Shown here: positions 1-8,988 of the stretch, piece by piece
Layout of the letters: each line of letters opens with the position of its first letter
How positions within the stretch are numbered: position 1 is the stretch's first letter
Origin: Bacteroidales bacterium
GTDB taxonomy: Bacteria > Bacteroidota > Bacteroidia > Bacteroidales > UBA932
Direction of reading: 5' to 3'
Length of the DNA: 64,000 nucleotides
Assembly (NCBI GenBank): GCA_023667095.1
Contig: JAMPAT010000001.1
Location: 1-64,000 of the forward strand
Position numbers and translations under genes: made by a program
The notes under the pieces: model-generated
What the model saw: only the letters and a program-made list of their open reading frames with translations
Database searches by the model: none
What the model was told of the DNA's origin: nothing

Positions 1-200
1 CAACAGTCATGCTGCCGACTGTCAATAACGAACTCAAGAACATGGCTCAGATTGAGCATTCCAGGCACCGTTCTGTTGTTAATTTCACGGTAAACCTCAT
101 CGCCGCGCTCTCTGCCTACTGCTTCTTCCCTAAGAAGCCTATGATTGAATTTGACAGGGTATGCACCGTAGAAGGAACTAAACAATTGACTTTGTTTTAG
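1..200 (+). mobile_element. IS982-family transposase, C-terminal fragment (5' part lies outside the window)
   Basis: The frame is open from the first bases to a TAG at 198-200. The translation carries NELKNMAQIEHSRHRS followed by a hydrophobic stretch and AYCFFPKKP, which matches what I know of the C-terminal end of IS982-family DDE transposases (ELKN, then EHxRHRS, then AYxFxPKKP). The catalytic core would lie to the left of the window, so I cannot tell whether the element is intact. The ATG at 9 is internal and not a start. I did not find a convincing terminal inverted repeat after the stop codon. Confidence 0.7.
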
Positions 201-463
201 TTAATTTTCATCGAATTCACGTTAAATAGCCATAGGCGTCTCCTTGAAAGCTTCTAAAACAGGAACAGGTATGGTTTTACGCATCACTTAAGGTATCACA
301 GACTAATCTTTTTCTCATCTGTGTGCACTTGCAGTTTTCACATTCCAGGTATCGGAAAGTTGCAGGTGTACATTTGTGGAGTTGAAGTATGGGCGTTTGA
401 GTGATATTTGAAACCTTGTTATTTTACAATATGTTGATTATTAATGCTTTCTGAAAACGCGCA
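201..463. other. Intergenic stretch with one long RNA-type hairpin
   Basis: No coding frame is convincing here. Positions 322-339 and 355-372 can pair over 18 consecutive positions around a 15-nt loop if the plus strand is RNA, using four G-U wobbles (325/369, 329/365, 334/360 and 335/359). On the minus strand the same positions would be A-C mismatches, so a plus-strand transcript is favoured. The last 40 bases (about 421-463) are a degenerate copy of the spacer of the palindrome array that follows. Confidence 0.4.
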
Positions 464-1085
464 GTTCCCAATCTATTTTTTTTCGTGATATTGGGAACTG
501 TGATAAATCACAACATGCTATCTATCAGTAGTTTATGGGGAAATAAGGTTCCCAACGGCATCTTTTTGTTACATTGGGAACCATAGAAATCCATAACCTG
601 GTCGCCATCAATTGTTTATGAAAGTGCAAAGTTCCCAATGTACAGTTATTTGTGACATTGGGAACTTGGGTAAATCACAATAAATTGTCTATCAACAACT
701 TATAAAAGCTCATGGTTCCCAATGTACTTTTTGTCGTTACATCGGGAACCATAGAAATCCATAACTTGGTCGCCATCAATTGTTTATGAAAGTGCAAAGT
801 TCCCAATGTACAGTTATTTGTGACATTGGGAACTTGGGTAAATCACAATAAATTATCTATCAACAACTTATAAAAGCTCATGGTTCCCAATGTGCTTTTT
901 TTCGTTACATTGGGAACCATAGAAATCCATAACTTGGTCGTCGTCAATTGTTTATGAAAGCGCACAGTTCCCAACGTACAGTTATTTGTTACATTGGGAA
1001 CTATGGCAAATCACAATAAATTATCTATCAATAACTTATAGAAGCTCATGGTTCCCAATGTGCTTTTTGTCGTTACATTGGGAAC
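464..1085. repeat. Tandem array of eight 35-bp palindromes with an 84-bp period
   Basis: Palindromes lie at 464-498, 548-581, 631-665, 715-749, 799-833, 883-917, 967-1001 and 1051-1085. Each begins GTTCCCAA, ends TTGGGAAC and has arms of about 11 bp around a short T-rich centre. Start-to-start spacing is 84, 83, then 84 five times. The 49-bp spacers are of two alternating but related types, so the array is a 168-bp higher-order repeat built from a diverged 84-bp unit. The spacers are conserved, unlike CRISPR spacers. Arm changes in units 2, 4 and 7 keep pairing as G-U only on the minus strand, which is the strand of the neighbouring tamA-like gene. Confidence 0.9.
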
Positions 1086-1215
1086 CTGCTGAACGGGAAT
1101 GCTCCATGAAAACGACTTCAAAATAGAACATTCTCTGCTGCAATATGTCTCCAATTCCTGAAATGCAACAGTTTTGTGTAAACTTTTGATTGATTTAATG
1201 GAATAGACTGTAAGG

Positions 1216-1363
1216 TAAAGGCACAAAGTGCCGAAGGCGTCACCAGACGCCGTGGCCGGGGCGGGACTTTTCAAGGAAAAGTCGGAAAGCCGAAAATGCC
1301 ACCGGCATGAACGAAGTGAATGCCGAATCACCCCTAATAGGGGTCGGAGTGAAGCTCCGGGGG
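1216..1363 (-). other. Cluster of hairpins directly after the tamA-like stop codon
   Basis: At least five stem-loops are packed into 140 bp: 1220-1232 (5-bp stem), 1236-1251 (6 bp), 1265-1283 (8 bp, arms GACTTTTC/GAAAAGTC), 1304-1324 (5 bp) and 1330-1344 (5 bp). Weaker ones lie at 1283-1292, 1297-1307 and 1346-1358. Read on the minus strand they follow the tamA-like TAA at 1364-1366 without a gap, so they would form its 3' UTR. No run of Ts long enough for a classical terminator is present, although a short TTTACCTT follows the last hairpin. The role is unknown. Confidence 0.6.
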
Positions 1364-3556
1364 TTAAAACGGATATCCGACACCAAAGTGGATAGCAAAC
1401 CCGTCACGCCTGAACCACTGTACTGGCCGCAGCCATCTCTCTTCACGGGAAGGATCATGCAGCTTCAGCCCAAGATCTACACGTACAACGAGGAAATCAA
1501 GATCAACGCGCAGCCCGACTCCCCAGTTCATCGCAATGGACCTGGCAAAATTGGCAGAAGTCAGCACAGAGGACCTTCCCTCCGCCAAATCTGCAGATTC
1601 CTTGAATGTCCATACATTTCCTGCATCCACAAATGCGGCACCATGAATTTTCCAGAACATCCTGAAACGGTATTCCAGGTTTGCCTCCAGCTTTATGTCA
1701 CCTGTCTGGTTCGGAATTACAAACGAAGAATCCTTAGGGGAAGTACCTGGTCCGACTGAGCGCGCCTGCCATCCACGAAGGCTGTTGGCTCCACCGACAT
1801 AGAAATGCTTCTCAAAAGGCAGTGCCGTACTGTTGCCGTATGCATAGCCGACTCCGCCCACAACCCTTGCCGCTATTGCCTGTCCGTTGTTACGCCCGAA
1901 TCTCCATGTCTTGCCAAGCGTAAGCTCTGTCCTTACATACTGGGAATACGGTGTGTTCCAGATTATTCCGGCACCGTCACCGTCCCTGTGCATCAGGGGT
2001 TTGAAGGCACTGAGCAGATTTCCGGAGAGGTCAAGCTGCAGCCTGGTATAGAAAAATGAAGTCTTTGGGCTGACATCAGTATTGGTAGTGTAATAGAGGT
2101 TGCTTCCAAGGCCAAGGTCGAAATGGTTCTGGTATGCATTCCTCATGAACGGATCATTTGACAGCGAAGTGAAGAAATTCTCGTCAAGGTCAAAAAGACG
2201 CACTACATTGAGCTGTATTGGATATACCTGATAGAAAAGATGCCCCCTGTAGCTTCCGTTGTAGCCATATGACAGGGATATTATATTTCTGGTATATTCC
2301 GGACGGTTCTGGTAATTGTATGACAGGTTCACGTCTGTCCGCGGGATAGAAGGCCCGTTGAACAGCCTGTAGGGAAGTCCAAGAAATTTCGGGAAGCTCA
2401 ATCCGGCAGAGACTCCGAACTCTGTAGAGCGCGCAGGATCGTTGAACTTGAACTGGAAATTGCCCATGAAGCTCAGGTTCAGCCATTCACCTCCATGGAA
2501 TATATTCTTATGGTAATACGAAACCTGTGGTGACACTCCCATAAGCCCGGTAGAGTTGACGGAGGCCTCCAGGTTTACCTTGAAGCCCTGCAGCTTTGTC
2601 TGTGCAAGATTGATGGAACAATCAACGAGGTTAGTGTCCACCTGGTTCATCTCGATATTTATACTGCTGAATATGCGCAGGGCAGAAAGCCTTGAATATG
2701 TGTTGTTTATATCTGTTTCATTGTAAGTGTCTCCAGGGATGATCGTATTGAGGTCACGAATTACTTTTTCCCTCACTTTCAGGCTCTTGGGATAGTTTAC
2801 ACTGACATTGTTGACCTTGAATTTCCTGAAAGGCACAGCCTCCTTTTCTGTCTCGTTCCTTGTGTACTCATTTATTGTAAGTTCCAGTAACGCGCTGTCC
2901 CTGACTGACGTGGTATCAGCTTCAAAGAAGAAATAATTCTTGTTGAAGCTGTAATATCCCTTGTTCCTGAGATATTCACTTGACCTGGCAGTCTCTTTCT
3001 CAAGAGATTCCTCTGAAAGGTAGTCTCCCTTATGTACAGTGACTGACGAGGTGTCAGCAAAATAGTCTCCGCTGAACTCCCCTTCCGGGATGGTATATCT
3101 AATGTCGCTTATGACGAAACGTTTACCTAATTCAATGTCATATTTTACCGTAACCTTCTTCTTATGCACTTCCACTTCGCTGGTAACCTTGGATCCATAG
3201 TAGCCAAGGTATTCAAGCCTGTTCTTTACATTGGTTATGGAGCTTTCCACCATATCGGGATCATATACAACAGGTGCCACGCCTATCTTCTGGATGAATC
3301 TGTCCCAGCCTTTCCCCTTTCCATTCTGCCAGTTATAGACATTGAGAAAAGGGTTCCATCCGAATATGACATATGAATTGGGCTTTTGTTTCAGATATGG
3401 CTCTATCTGGCTGATGGCAAATTTCTTGTCATTGCTTATCTCAACCTTGTTGCGTGCAAGGCGGTATTCACCGTCCTGCAGGACCTTTGTCGTGCTGCAG
3501 GAAAAGGCAGTCATCAGCAATGAGAGGAGGTATATCGGATATGCAAATCTTTTCAT
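1364..3556 (-). CDS. BamA/TamA-family outer-membrane lipoprotein
   Basis: This protein of about 730 residues is predicted to insert in the outer membrane and help assemble or translocate envelope proteins. It starts with a signal peptide ending AFSC followed by STTK, the arrangement typical of Bacteroidetes TamA-like lipoproteins. POTRA-like repeats follow (for example the segment with KFKVNNVSVNYP), and then a C-terminal beta barrel that contains GGANSLRGW and ends in the aromatic HFGVGYPF. The frame extends 5 codons further to a GTG at 3571, but a strong promoter -7 element at 3573-3580 puts the transcript start near there, so I chose the ATG at 3556. The gene stands alone and diverges from speA. 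Whether it is TamA proper or another Omp85 member cannot be settled here. Confidence 0.88.
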   Translation of the reverse strand: MKRFAYPIYLLSLLMTAFSCSTTKVLQDGEYRLARNKVEISNDKKFAISQIEPYLKQKPNSYVIFGWNPFLNVYNWQNGKGKGWDRFIQKIGVAPVVYDPDMVESSITNVKNRLEYLGYYGSKVTSEVEVHKKKVTVKYDIELGKRFVISDIRYTIPEGEFSGDYFADTSSVTVHKGDYLSEESLEKETARSSEYLRNKGYYSFNKNYFFFEADTTSVRDSALLELTINEYTRNETEKEAVPFRKFKVNNVSVNYPKSLKVREKVIRDLNTIIPGDTYNETDINNTYSRLSALRIFSSINIEMNQVDTNLVDCSINLAQTKLQGFKVNLEASVNSTGLMGVSPQVSYYHKNIFHGGEWLNLSFMGNFQFKFNDPARSTEFGVSAGLSFPKFLGLPYRLFNGPSIPRTDVNLSYNYQNRPEYTRNIISLSYGYNGSYRGHLFYQVYPIQLNVVRLFDLDENFFTSLSNDPFMRNAYQNHFDLGLGSNLYYTTNTDVSPKTSFFYTRLQLDLSGNLLSAFKPLMHRDGDGAGIIWNTPYSQYVRTELTLGKTWRFGRNNGQAIAARVVGGVGYAYGNSTALPFEKHFYVGGANSLRGWQARSVGPGTSPKDSSFVIPNQTGDIKLEANLEYRFRMFWKIHGAAFVDAGNVWTFKESADLAEGRSSVLTSANFARSIAMNWGVGLRVDLDFLVVRVDLGLKLHDPSREERWLRPVQWFRRDGFAIHFGVGYPF

Positions 3557-3572
3557 ATTGTATAAAACCACG

Positions 3573-3603
3573 CAAATTTATCGCAATCTGCCGTAAAGTC
3601 AAA
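3573..3603 (-). promoter_or_regulatory. Bacteroidetes-type promoter of the tamA-like gene
   Basis: On the minus strand TTTG (3603-3600) is followed by 19 bp and then TAAATTTG (3580-3573). This is a full match to the Bacteroidetes primary sigma consensus (TTTG, 19-21 bp, TAnnTTTG). It decides the start of the tamA-like gene. Confidence 0.75.
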
Positions 3604-3643
3604 AATTTTGCCACAAATATTTAGGAATAACAAATATATATGA

Positions 3644-3651
3644 TAAATTTG
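3644..3651 (+). promoter_or_regulatory. Probable -7 element of the speA promoter
   Basis: TAAATTTG matches TAnnTTTG exactly. No clear -33 element is visible. The deduced 5' UTR of about 70 nt holds a perfect 7-bp hairpin (3667-3673 with 3677-3683, ATCCGGC/GCCGGAT). Confidence 0.5.
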
Positions 3652-3725
3652 TCCCCGCTTTTGGAAATCCGGCTCTGCCGGATAGCACTGTAGAAAGCAG
3701 AACCGACTTAATTACATTACCAGAA

Positions 3726-5120
3726 ATGAAGGATAAGTATATTGATCTGATTGAGCAGACGTTTGAGTTTCCGCAGGATGAGTTCAAGGTGGAGAACGGC
3801 CAGCTGTATTTCCATGACATCAACATGATGGACATAATCAACCAGTATGGTACCCCATTGAAGATTTCATATCTCCCGAAGATTTCATCCCAGATACAGA
3901 GGGCAAAGAGGATGTTCAACGTTGCTATGGCAAAGGTGGACTATAAGGGTTCATACCATTATTGCTACTGCACCAAAAGCTCTCATTTTGAATTTGTCAT
4001 GCGCGAGGCGATGAAGAATGACATACATCTCGAGACCTCTTCCGCATTCGACCTTAACCTTATTGAGGCACTTGAAGCAGAAGGTGTTGTGGACAAGGAC
4101 CTGTTCATTATATGCAATGGCTTCAAGAAGCCTGCATACGTGGATGGCATCGCCAATTTCGTCAATGACGGATGGCACAACATAATCCCTGTCCTCGACA
4201 ACCTGAACGAATTCTATCAGCTTGACGACCTGGTTGACCTGCCTATCAACCTTGGTATCAGGATCGCATCCGAGGAGGAGCCTAATTTTGACTTCTATAC
4301 ATCAAGGCTCGGCATCCGCTATAGCGACATTGTACCGTTCTATGAAAATGTGATAAGCAAAAGCAGCAAATTCCATCTGAAAATGCTGCATTTCTTTATC
4401 AATACCGGTATCAGGGATACAGCCTACTACTGGAATGAGCTTGCAAAATGCGTAAGCGTGTACTGTGATCTCAAGGCTATGTGCCCTGAACTGGATTCGC
4501 TCAATATCGGAGGAGGATTCCCTATCAAGAACTCGCTTGCCATGGATTTTGAGTACGAGTACATGGCAGAGGAGATAATCAGCCAGATAAAGACAATGTG
4601 CAACTCCCGCGGGGTTGACGAACCGAACATCTTCACTGAGTTCGGAAGTTTCACTGTCGGGGAGTCCGGGGCAACCATCTTCCAGATTCTTGACGTAAAG
4701 CAGCAGAATGACCGTGAACGCTGGTATATGATTGACAATTCATTCATGACCACGCTTCCTGACACATGGGGAATAAAGCAGCGTTTCATCCTCCTTCCTA
4801 TAAATAAATGGAATGAGAAGTATCAGAGGGTATTCCTTGGCGGCCTGACCTGCGACAGCCAGGATTACTATAATGCTGATGCACATGCCAATGCAGTCTT
4901 CATGCCTTGCATGGACAACCGGGAGGACCCGCTATATATAGGATTTTTCCATACAGGAGCCTATCAGGAGTCGATTTCCGGATATGGAGGAATCAAGCAT
5001 TGCCTGCAGCCTGCCCCGAAGCATATAATCATTGACCGTGATGAGAACGGGGAATATACGACCAAGCTTTTCAGCAAGGAGCAGACCTACAAGTCGATGC
5101 TGAAGATACTCGGATATTAG
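3726..5120 (+). CDS. speA: Arginine decarboxylase, short Bacteroidetes form (PLP fold type III)
   Basis: It is predicted to decarboxylate arginine to agmatine, the first step of polyamine synthesis, in the cytoplasm. The 464 residues lack the extra domains of the roughly 630-residue enterobacterial SpeA. Lys84 in YCYCTKSSH is the probable PLP lysine of the alanine-racemase-like barrel. The segments LHFFINTG, SLNIGGGFP and EFGSFTVGESG fit the PLP-phosphate and substrate region, and LGGLTCDS with GFFHTGAY fits the C-terminal sheet domain. It closely resembles proteins I know from Flavobacterium and Bacteroides annotated as arginine decarboxylase. Another basic amino acid decarboxylase, such as carboxynorspermidine decarboxylase, is the main alternative. 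An RNA methyltransferase gene follows 33 bp downstream. Confidence 0.8.
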   Translation: MKDKYIDLIEQTFEFPQDEFKVENGQLYFHDINMMDIINQYGTPLKISYLPKISSQIQRAKRMFNVAMAKVDYKGSYHYCYCTKSSHFEFVMREAMKNDIHLETSSAFDLNLIEALEAEGVVDKDLFIICNGFKKPAYVDGIANFVNDGWHNIIPVLDNLNEFYQLDDLVDLPINLGIRIASEEEPNFDFYTSRLGIRYSDIVPFYENVISKSSKFHLKMLHFFINTGIRDTAYYWNELAKCVSVYCDLKAMCPELDSLNIGGGFPIKNSLAMDFEYEYMAEEIISQIKTMCNSRGVDEPNIFTEFGSFTVGESGATIFQILDVKQQNDRERWYMIDNSFMTTLPDTWGIKQRFILLPINKWNEKYQRVFLGGLTCDSQDYYNADAHANAVFMPCMDNREDPLYIGFFHTGAYQESISGYGGIKHCLQPAPKHIIIDRDENGEYTTKLFSKEQTYKSMLKILGY

Positions 5121-5153
5121 GGTCCATGCTGGTGCAAACTAATTGAAAAAGCA

Positions 5154-5891
5154 ATGTCCGCATCTATATCAAACAATGAGATAAAGAGAATAAAGGCCTT
5201 GTCGCAGAAGAAATTCCGTGATGAGGCCGGGCTTTTCATAGCTGAGGGTGAAAAGATTGTCGAGGAGGCGGTCCGCTCAGGCTGCAGCATAGAGAAGATA
5301 TACCGTAGGAATGAAATCGGAGAAGAGGCCATGTCACGTATCAGCCAGCTTGCATCACCTTCTCCTGTACTTGCGGTAATCAGGAAGCCTGATGGCTGCG
5401 ATGCATTCCTGAACCCATCAAAAGGACTTTATCTCGGCCTTGACAGCATGCGTGATCCAGGTAATCTCGGGACTGTAATCAGGATAGCTGACTGGTTCGG
5501 GATTGATGCAATCTATGCGACACATGATACTGTGGATGTATATAACCCTAAGGTAGTCCAGGCTACAATGGGGGCGATTTTCAGAATCAGGCTCATCTAT
5601 TGTGACCTTGTAAAGACGGCTGAGGCTTTCATCAGTGCCGGGGGAAAGGTATACGGGACCTTCCTTGACGGGAACAATATCTATAGGAACACTTTAGATA
5701 CAGGGGAGCACTCCCCTGTCATGATTGTTGTCGGGAATGAGTCTGAAGGCATATCTGATGCCATGGGGAAGGTTGTTTCCGACAGGCTCTTCATTCCTCC
5801 GTACCCTGCCGATGATCCTGGTTCAGAATCACTTAACGCAGCGGTTGCGACAGCTGTGACAGTTGCGGAATTCAGACGGAGAATATATTGA
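5154..5891 (+). CDS. TrmH/SpoU-family RNA 2'-O-methyltransferase
   Basis: This 245-residue SAM-dependent enzyme probably methylates a ribose 2'-OH in rRNA or tRNA. An N-terminal substrate-binding domain (IKALSQKKFRDEAGLFIAEG) is followed by the SPOUT knot domain with the three family motifs: NLGTVIRIADWFG, VVGNESEGIS and IPPYPADDPGSESLNAAVA. Length and motif order are normal. It sits in a plus-strand run with speA (33 bp upstream) and the PEP-synthase-like gene (15 bp downstream), probably one transcript. A short perfect palindrome (arms 5700-5708 and 5711-5719) lies in the coding sequence. The exact RNA target cannot be read from sequence. Confidence 0.9.
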   Translation: MSASISNNEIKRIKALSQKKFRDEAGLFIAEGEKIVEEAVRSGCSIEKIYRRNEIGEEAMSRISQLASPSPVLAVIRKPDGCDAFLNPSKGLYLGLDSMRDPGNLGTVIRIADWFGIDAIYATHDTVDVYNPKVVQATMGAIFRIRLIYCDLVKTAEAFISAGGKVYGTFLDGNNIYRNTLDTGEHSPVMIVVGNESEGISDAMGKVVSDRLFIPPYPADDPGSESLNAAVATAVTVAEFRRRIY

Positions 5892-5906
5892 CAAAACAGA
5901 CGAAAT

Positions 5907-8906
5907 ATGAATGCGTTCGAACCGGTAAGCCTCAGGGAGCTGAAAAAGACTGACTATGTCTCACTGATAAAGTACAGGATACGCAAAATCCTGATGATAT
6001 GCAGCAATTACGACGCATTCATACTGGAGGAGGACGGACAGATTGAGTCCCAGATATATCGGGAATACATTGACCTGAACCTCAGCAATGCCCCGAAATT
6101 CATCTGGACCCCTGACTCCAACAGGGCCCGGGAGATAATCAGCGAGAATGATGACATAGACCTGGTCATCTGCATGTATAACCATGGCGACCGCGAGGTC
6201 TTCAATTTCGCAGGCTGGCTCAAAAGGCTTGGCCGGAACATCCCCTTTGTACTGCTCACGCATTTTTCGAAAGAGATTTACAGATGCATCTCGCTCCAGG
6301 ACACCACCAATGTTGACTATATTTTCAGCTGGCATGGAAACGCAGAACTGATTGTTGCAATAATCAAGCTGTTTGAAGACAGGGAAAACGCTGACAATGA
6401 CATACTTAATGTCGGAGTGCAGGCAATATTGCTTGTGGAGGACTCCGTGCGCTACTATTCGACATACTTGCCTGAGCTTTACAAGCTTGTGCTGAAACAG
6501 AGCGCGGAATTCCTGAAAGACACTTTCAGCGAGCAGCAGCGCAAGCTCCGCAAGCGTTCAAGGCCAAAGATTTTGCTCGCAACAAATTACGGGGATGCAA
6601 TAGAACTGTACGAGAAATACAAGTCCAACCTGCTTGGAGTTATCTCTGATGTCGGATTTGTGCTTCACAAGAATGATTCCCCTGAAATGGAGAAAAGGGA
6701 TGCCGGACTGGATCTCGTGAGGACAATCAAGGCTGATGATCCGCTAATGCCGGTGCTCCTCCAGTCTTCGCAGGCGAGCCTTGCCGATGTGGCACACAGA
6801 CTTGGCGCAGGTTTCCTGAAGAAATACTCGAAGACACTGATGCTTCAGCTTACCGATTATATCAGGGAGGAATTCGGTTTCGGGGACTTCGTTTTCCGTG
6901 ACAGGAACCGCGTGGAATATGGCAGGGCTGCAGACCTCAAGGAACTTGAAAAGATAATCAAGGTCATCCCTGATGATGTCTTGCTGTACAACACTTCCAG
7001 GAACATGCTTTCCAAATGGCTGTATTCCAGGGGATTGTTCACTCTCGCCGGACAGTTCCGTGCAGTAAGGGAGAGCAGTTTTGCAAGCATGAAGGAGCAC
7101 AGGGAATATATTGCCCAGATGATACATGACTATCATGTACTTACAGGGCGTGGAATCATTGCCAGGTTCGAGGCCTCCAGCTATGAAAAATATATCTGGT
7201 TTGCAAGGATGGGTGAAGGTTCGCTTGGAGGAAAGGCACGTGGACTTGGCTTCCTTAATTCATTGATACAGAAATATCAGCTTGCAAACAAATATCCGGA
7301 TGTACGGATTTCCATACCGAGGACCGTGGTAGTCGCTACAGATTATTTCGACCGGTTCATCATCGAGAACGACTTGCAGTATGTCATAGATTCCGAGGTT
7401 TCCGATGAGGAAATCCTGTCTGAATTCGTTGCTTCAAGGCTACCGAAGGAACTTATGGATGACCTTAAGGCTTTCCTGGAGACCGTCTCCTCCCCTCTTG
7501 CCGTAAGGTCAAGTTCAAAGCTCGAAGACAGTAATTATCAGCCTTTTGCTGGAGTATATTCCACATATATGGTTCCTCTGACAGAGAACAGGGACCAGAT
7601 GCTCAGGCTCCTTGGGAAAGCTATCAAAAGTGTGTATGCCTCTGTGTTCTTCACAGGCAGCAGGGCATATATCCATACGACAGGCAACCTCCTGAGTGAA
7701 GAAAAGATGGCAGTGGTCATCCAAAGTATATGTGGAACAGGGCACGATGGCCTGTATTACCCTATGCTCTCAGGTGTGGCGCGTTCTGTGAATTTCTACC
7801 CTATAGGTAACGAGAAGGCTCAGGACGGGATTGTAAACCTTGCATTCGGGCTTGGAAAGACAGTCGTGGACGGTGGCAATTCGCTGCGTTTCTCCCCAAA
7901 GTTCCCGAAGAAGATTCTCCAGCTTTCCGAGCCGAAGCTTGCCCTGAGGGACACACAGAAGAAGATGTATGCCCTTGATTTGCGTCCAGGAGCATTCAAG
8001 ATTTCAAAAAATGACAGTGTAAACCTTGTTCATATCCCTGTCTCAGAAGTACTTGACAAATACGGTTATCCTGAGATTGTGGCATCCACCTATAGTGTGG
8101 CGGACAGCAGGATTGTCCCGGGAATATATGAGGAAGGCCCGCGCATAGTTACATTCGATGCGATACTTAAATATGGACGTTTCCCTTTGGCAAAGATCAT
8201 AGCTGAGCTTATGGAAATCTGCAAGAGGGAGCTGATGTGCGATATTGAAATGGAGTTTGCTGCAGATATGGTACATGATTCAGACGGCAAGGAATGCGTA
8301 CTTAAATTATTGCAGATAAGGCCAATAAGCGAATTTGTGGAAGATTCCGGGTCTTCACTGGAGAAAATGCAGGAGCAAATAGGGACCACATTTGTACATT
8401 CATCCATGGCACTCGGCAATGGACGTATAAATGGACTGAGACATATTGTATATGTCCCGTCCGCCGGCTTCGACAGTGCCTGCACAAAGCAGATTGCAGG
8501 GGAACTTGCAGAGATAAACACCAGGATGAAGGCAGAAGGGAAGCAATATATGCTTGTCGGACCTGGACGCTGGGGATCTTCCGACCCATGGCTTGGAATC
8601 CCGGTGCTCTGGAGCGACATTTCCGAGGCAAAGCTGATTGTAGAGTGCGCAATTCCAGGCTATAGGATAGAGCCGAGCCAGGGAACGCATTTCTTCCAGA
8701 ATATCACCTCCCTCGGAGTCGGATATCTTACTGTAGATGCAGTCCTTCATCCCGAAGACCTCAATGAGGATGCGCTGTCTTCCCTCCCTGCAATTGAACA
8801 GACAGACTTTGTCAAGGTTCTTGAACTTCCAGATGAGCTTGTCGCATTCATTGACCGCAACACATCCAATGCAGTTGTCGGCCTGGCTTCAGAAACGGTG
8901 AAATAG
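5907..8906 (+). CDS. Response-regulator-like / PEP synthase N-domain fusion protein
   Basis: This 999-residue cytoplasmic protein has two receiver-like segments in its first third (IRKILMICSNYDAFILE and RPKILLATNYGDAIELY, each followed by alternating strands and helices). These are followed by a PEP/pyruvate-binding ATP-grasp domain with GEGSLGGKARGLGFLN, SPLAVRSSSKLEDS and VGPGRWGSSDPWLG. The usual C-terminal parts of PEP synthase, the swivelling phosphohistidine domain and the PEP-binding barrel, are not apparent. It may therefore phosphorylate a partner or act as a nucleotide-controlled regulator rather than make PEP. Similar fusions are annotated in Bacteroidetes as phosphoenolpyruvate synthase. 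It closes the speA-trmH run. The substrate is unknown. Confidence 0.8.
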   Translation: MNAFEPVSLRELKKTDYVSLIKYRIRKILMICSNYDAFILEEDGQIESQIYREYIDLNLSNAPKFIWTPDSNRAREIISENDDIDLVICMYNHGDREVFNFAGWLKRLGRNIPFVLLTHFSKEIYRCISLQDTTNVDYIFSWHGNAELIVAIIKLFEDRENADNDILNVGVQAILLVEDSVRYYSTYLPELYKLVLKQSAEFLKDTFSEQQRKLRKRSRPKILLATNYGDAIELYEKYKSNLLGVISDVGFVLHKNDSPEMEKRDAGLDLVRTIKADDPLMPVLLQSSQASLADVAHRLGAGFLKKYSKTLMLQLTDYIREEFGFGDFVFRDRNRVEYGRAADLKELEKIIKVIPDDVLLYNTSRNMLSKWLYSRGLFTLAGQFRAVRESSFASMKEHREYIAQMIHDYHVLTGRGIIARFEASSYEKYIWFARMGEGSLGGKARGLGFLNSLIQKYQLANKYPDVRISIPRTVVVATDYFDRFIIENDLQYVIDSEVSDEEILSEFVASRLPKELMDDLKAFLETVSSPLAVRSSSKLEDSNYQPFAGVYSTYMVPLTENRDQMLRLLGKAIKSVYASVFFTGSRAYIHTTGNLLSEEKMAVVIQSICGTGHDGLYYPMLSGVARSVNFYPIGNEKAQDGIVNLAFGLGKTVVDGGNSLRFSPKFPKKILQLSEPKLALRDTQKKMYALDLRPGAFKISKNDSVNLVHIPVSEVLDKYGYPEIVASTYSVADSRIVPGIYEEGPRIVTFDAILKYGRFPLAKIIAELMEICKRELMCDIEMEFAADMVHDSDGKECVLKLLQIRPISEFVEDSGSSLEKMQEQIGTTFVHSSMALGNGRINGLRHIVYVPSAGFDSACTKQIAGELAEINTRMKAEGKQYMLVGPGRWGSSDPWLGIPVLWSDISEAKLIVECAIPGYRIEPSQGTHFFQNITSLGVGYLTVDAVLHPEDLNEDALSSLPAIEQTDFVKVLELPDELVAFIDRNTSNAVVGLASETVK

Positions 8907-8988
8907 CGGCATACCCCCTATATGGTTAGACAACATTTCAAGGCTGCTTCCGGGAATCTGTACAGATACGAGCCTGCTGTCACAAATG

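Noticed and set aside
464..1085. CRISPR array
   Set aside because: The regular repeats first suggested CRISPR, but the spacers are themselves repeated in two alternating classes, the period is 84 bp and no cas genes are near.
1307..1759. Plus-strand ORF of 150 codons opposite the tamA-like gene
   Set aside because: It lies largely antisense to the tamA-like barrel, has no family features, and begins in the hairpin cluster.
5700..5719. 9-bp palindrome in the TrmH-family gene as an inserted element
   Set aside because: The protein is of normal length and the motif spacing is normal; the palindrome is short and could be coincidence.
8907..8988. IS-end-like CCCCCTATATGGTTAGAC after the PEP-synthase-like gene
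   Set aside because: It recalls the palindromes at 18713 and 34450 but has no second arm, so it may be chance.
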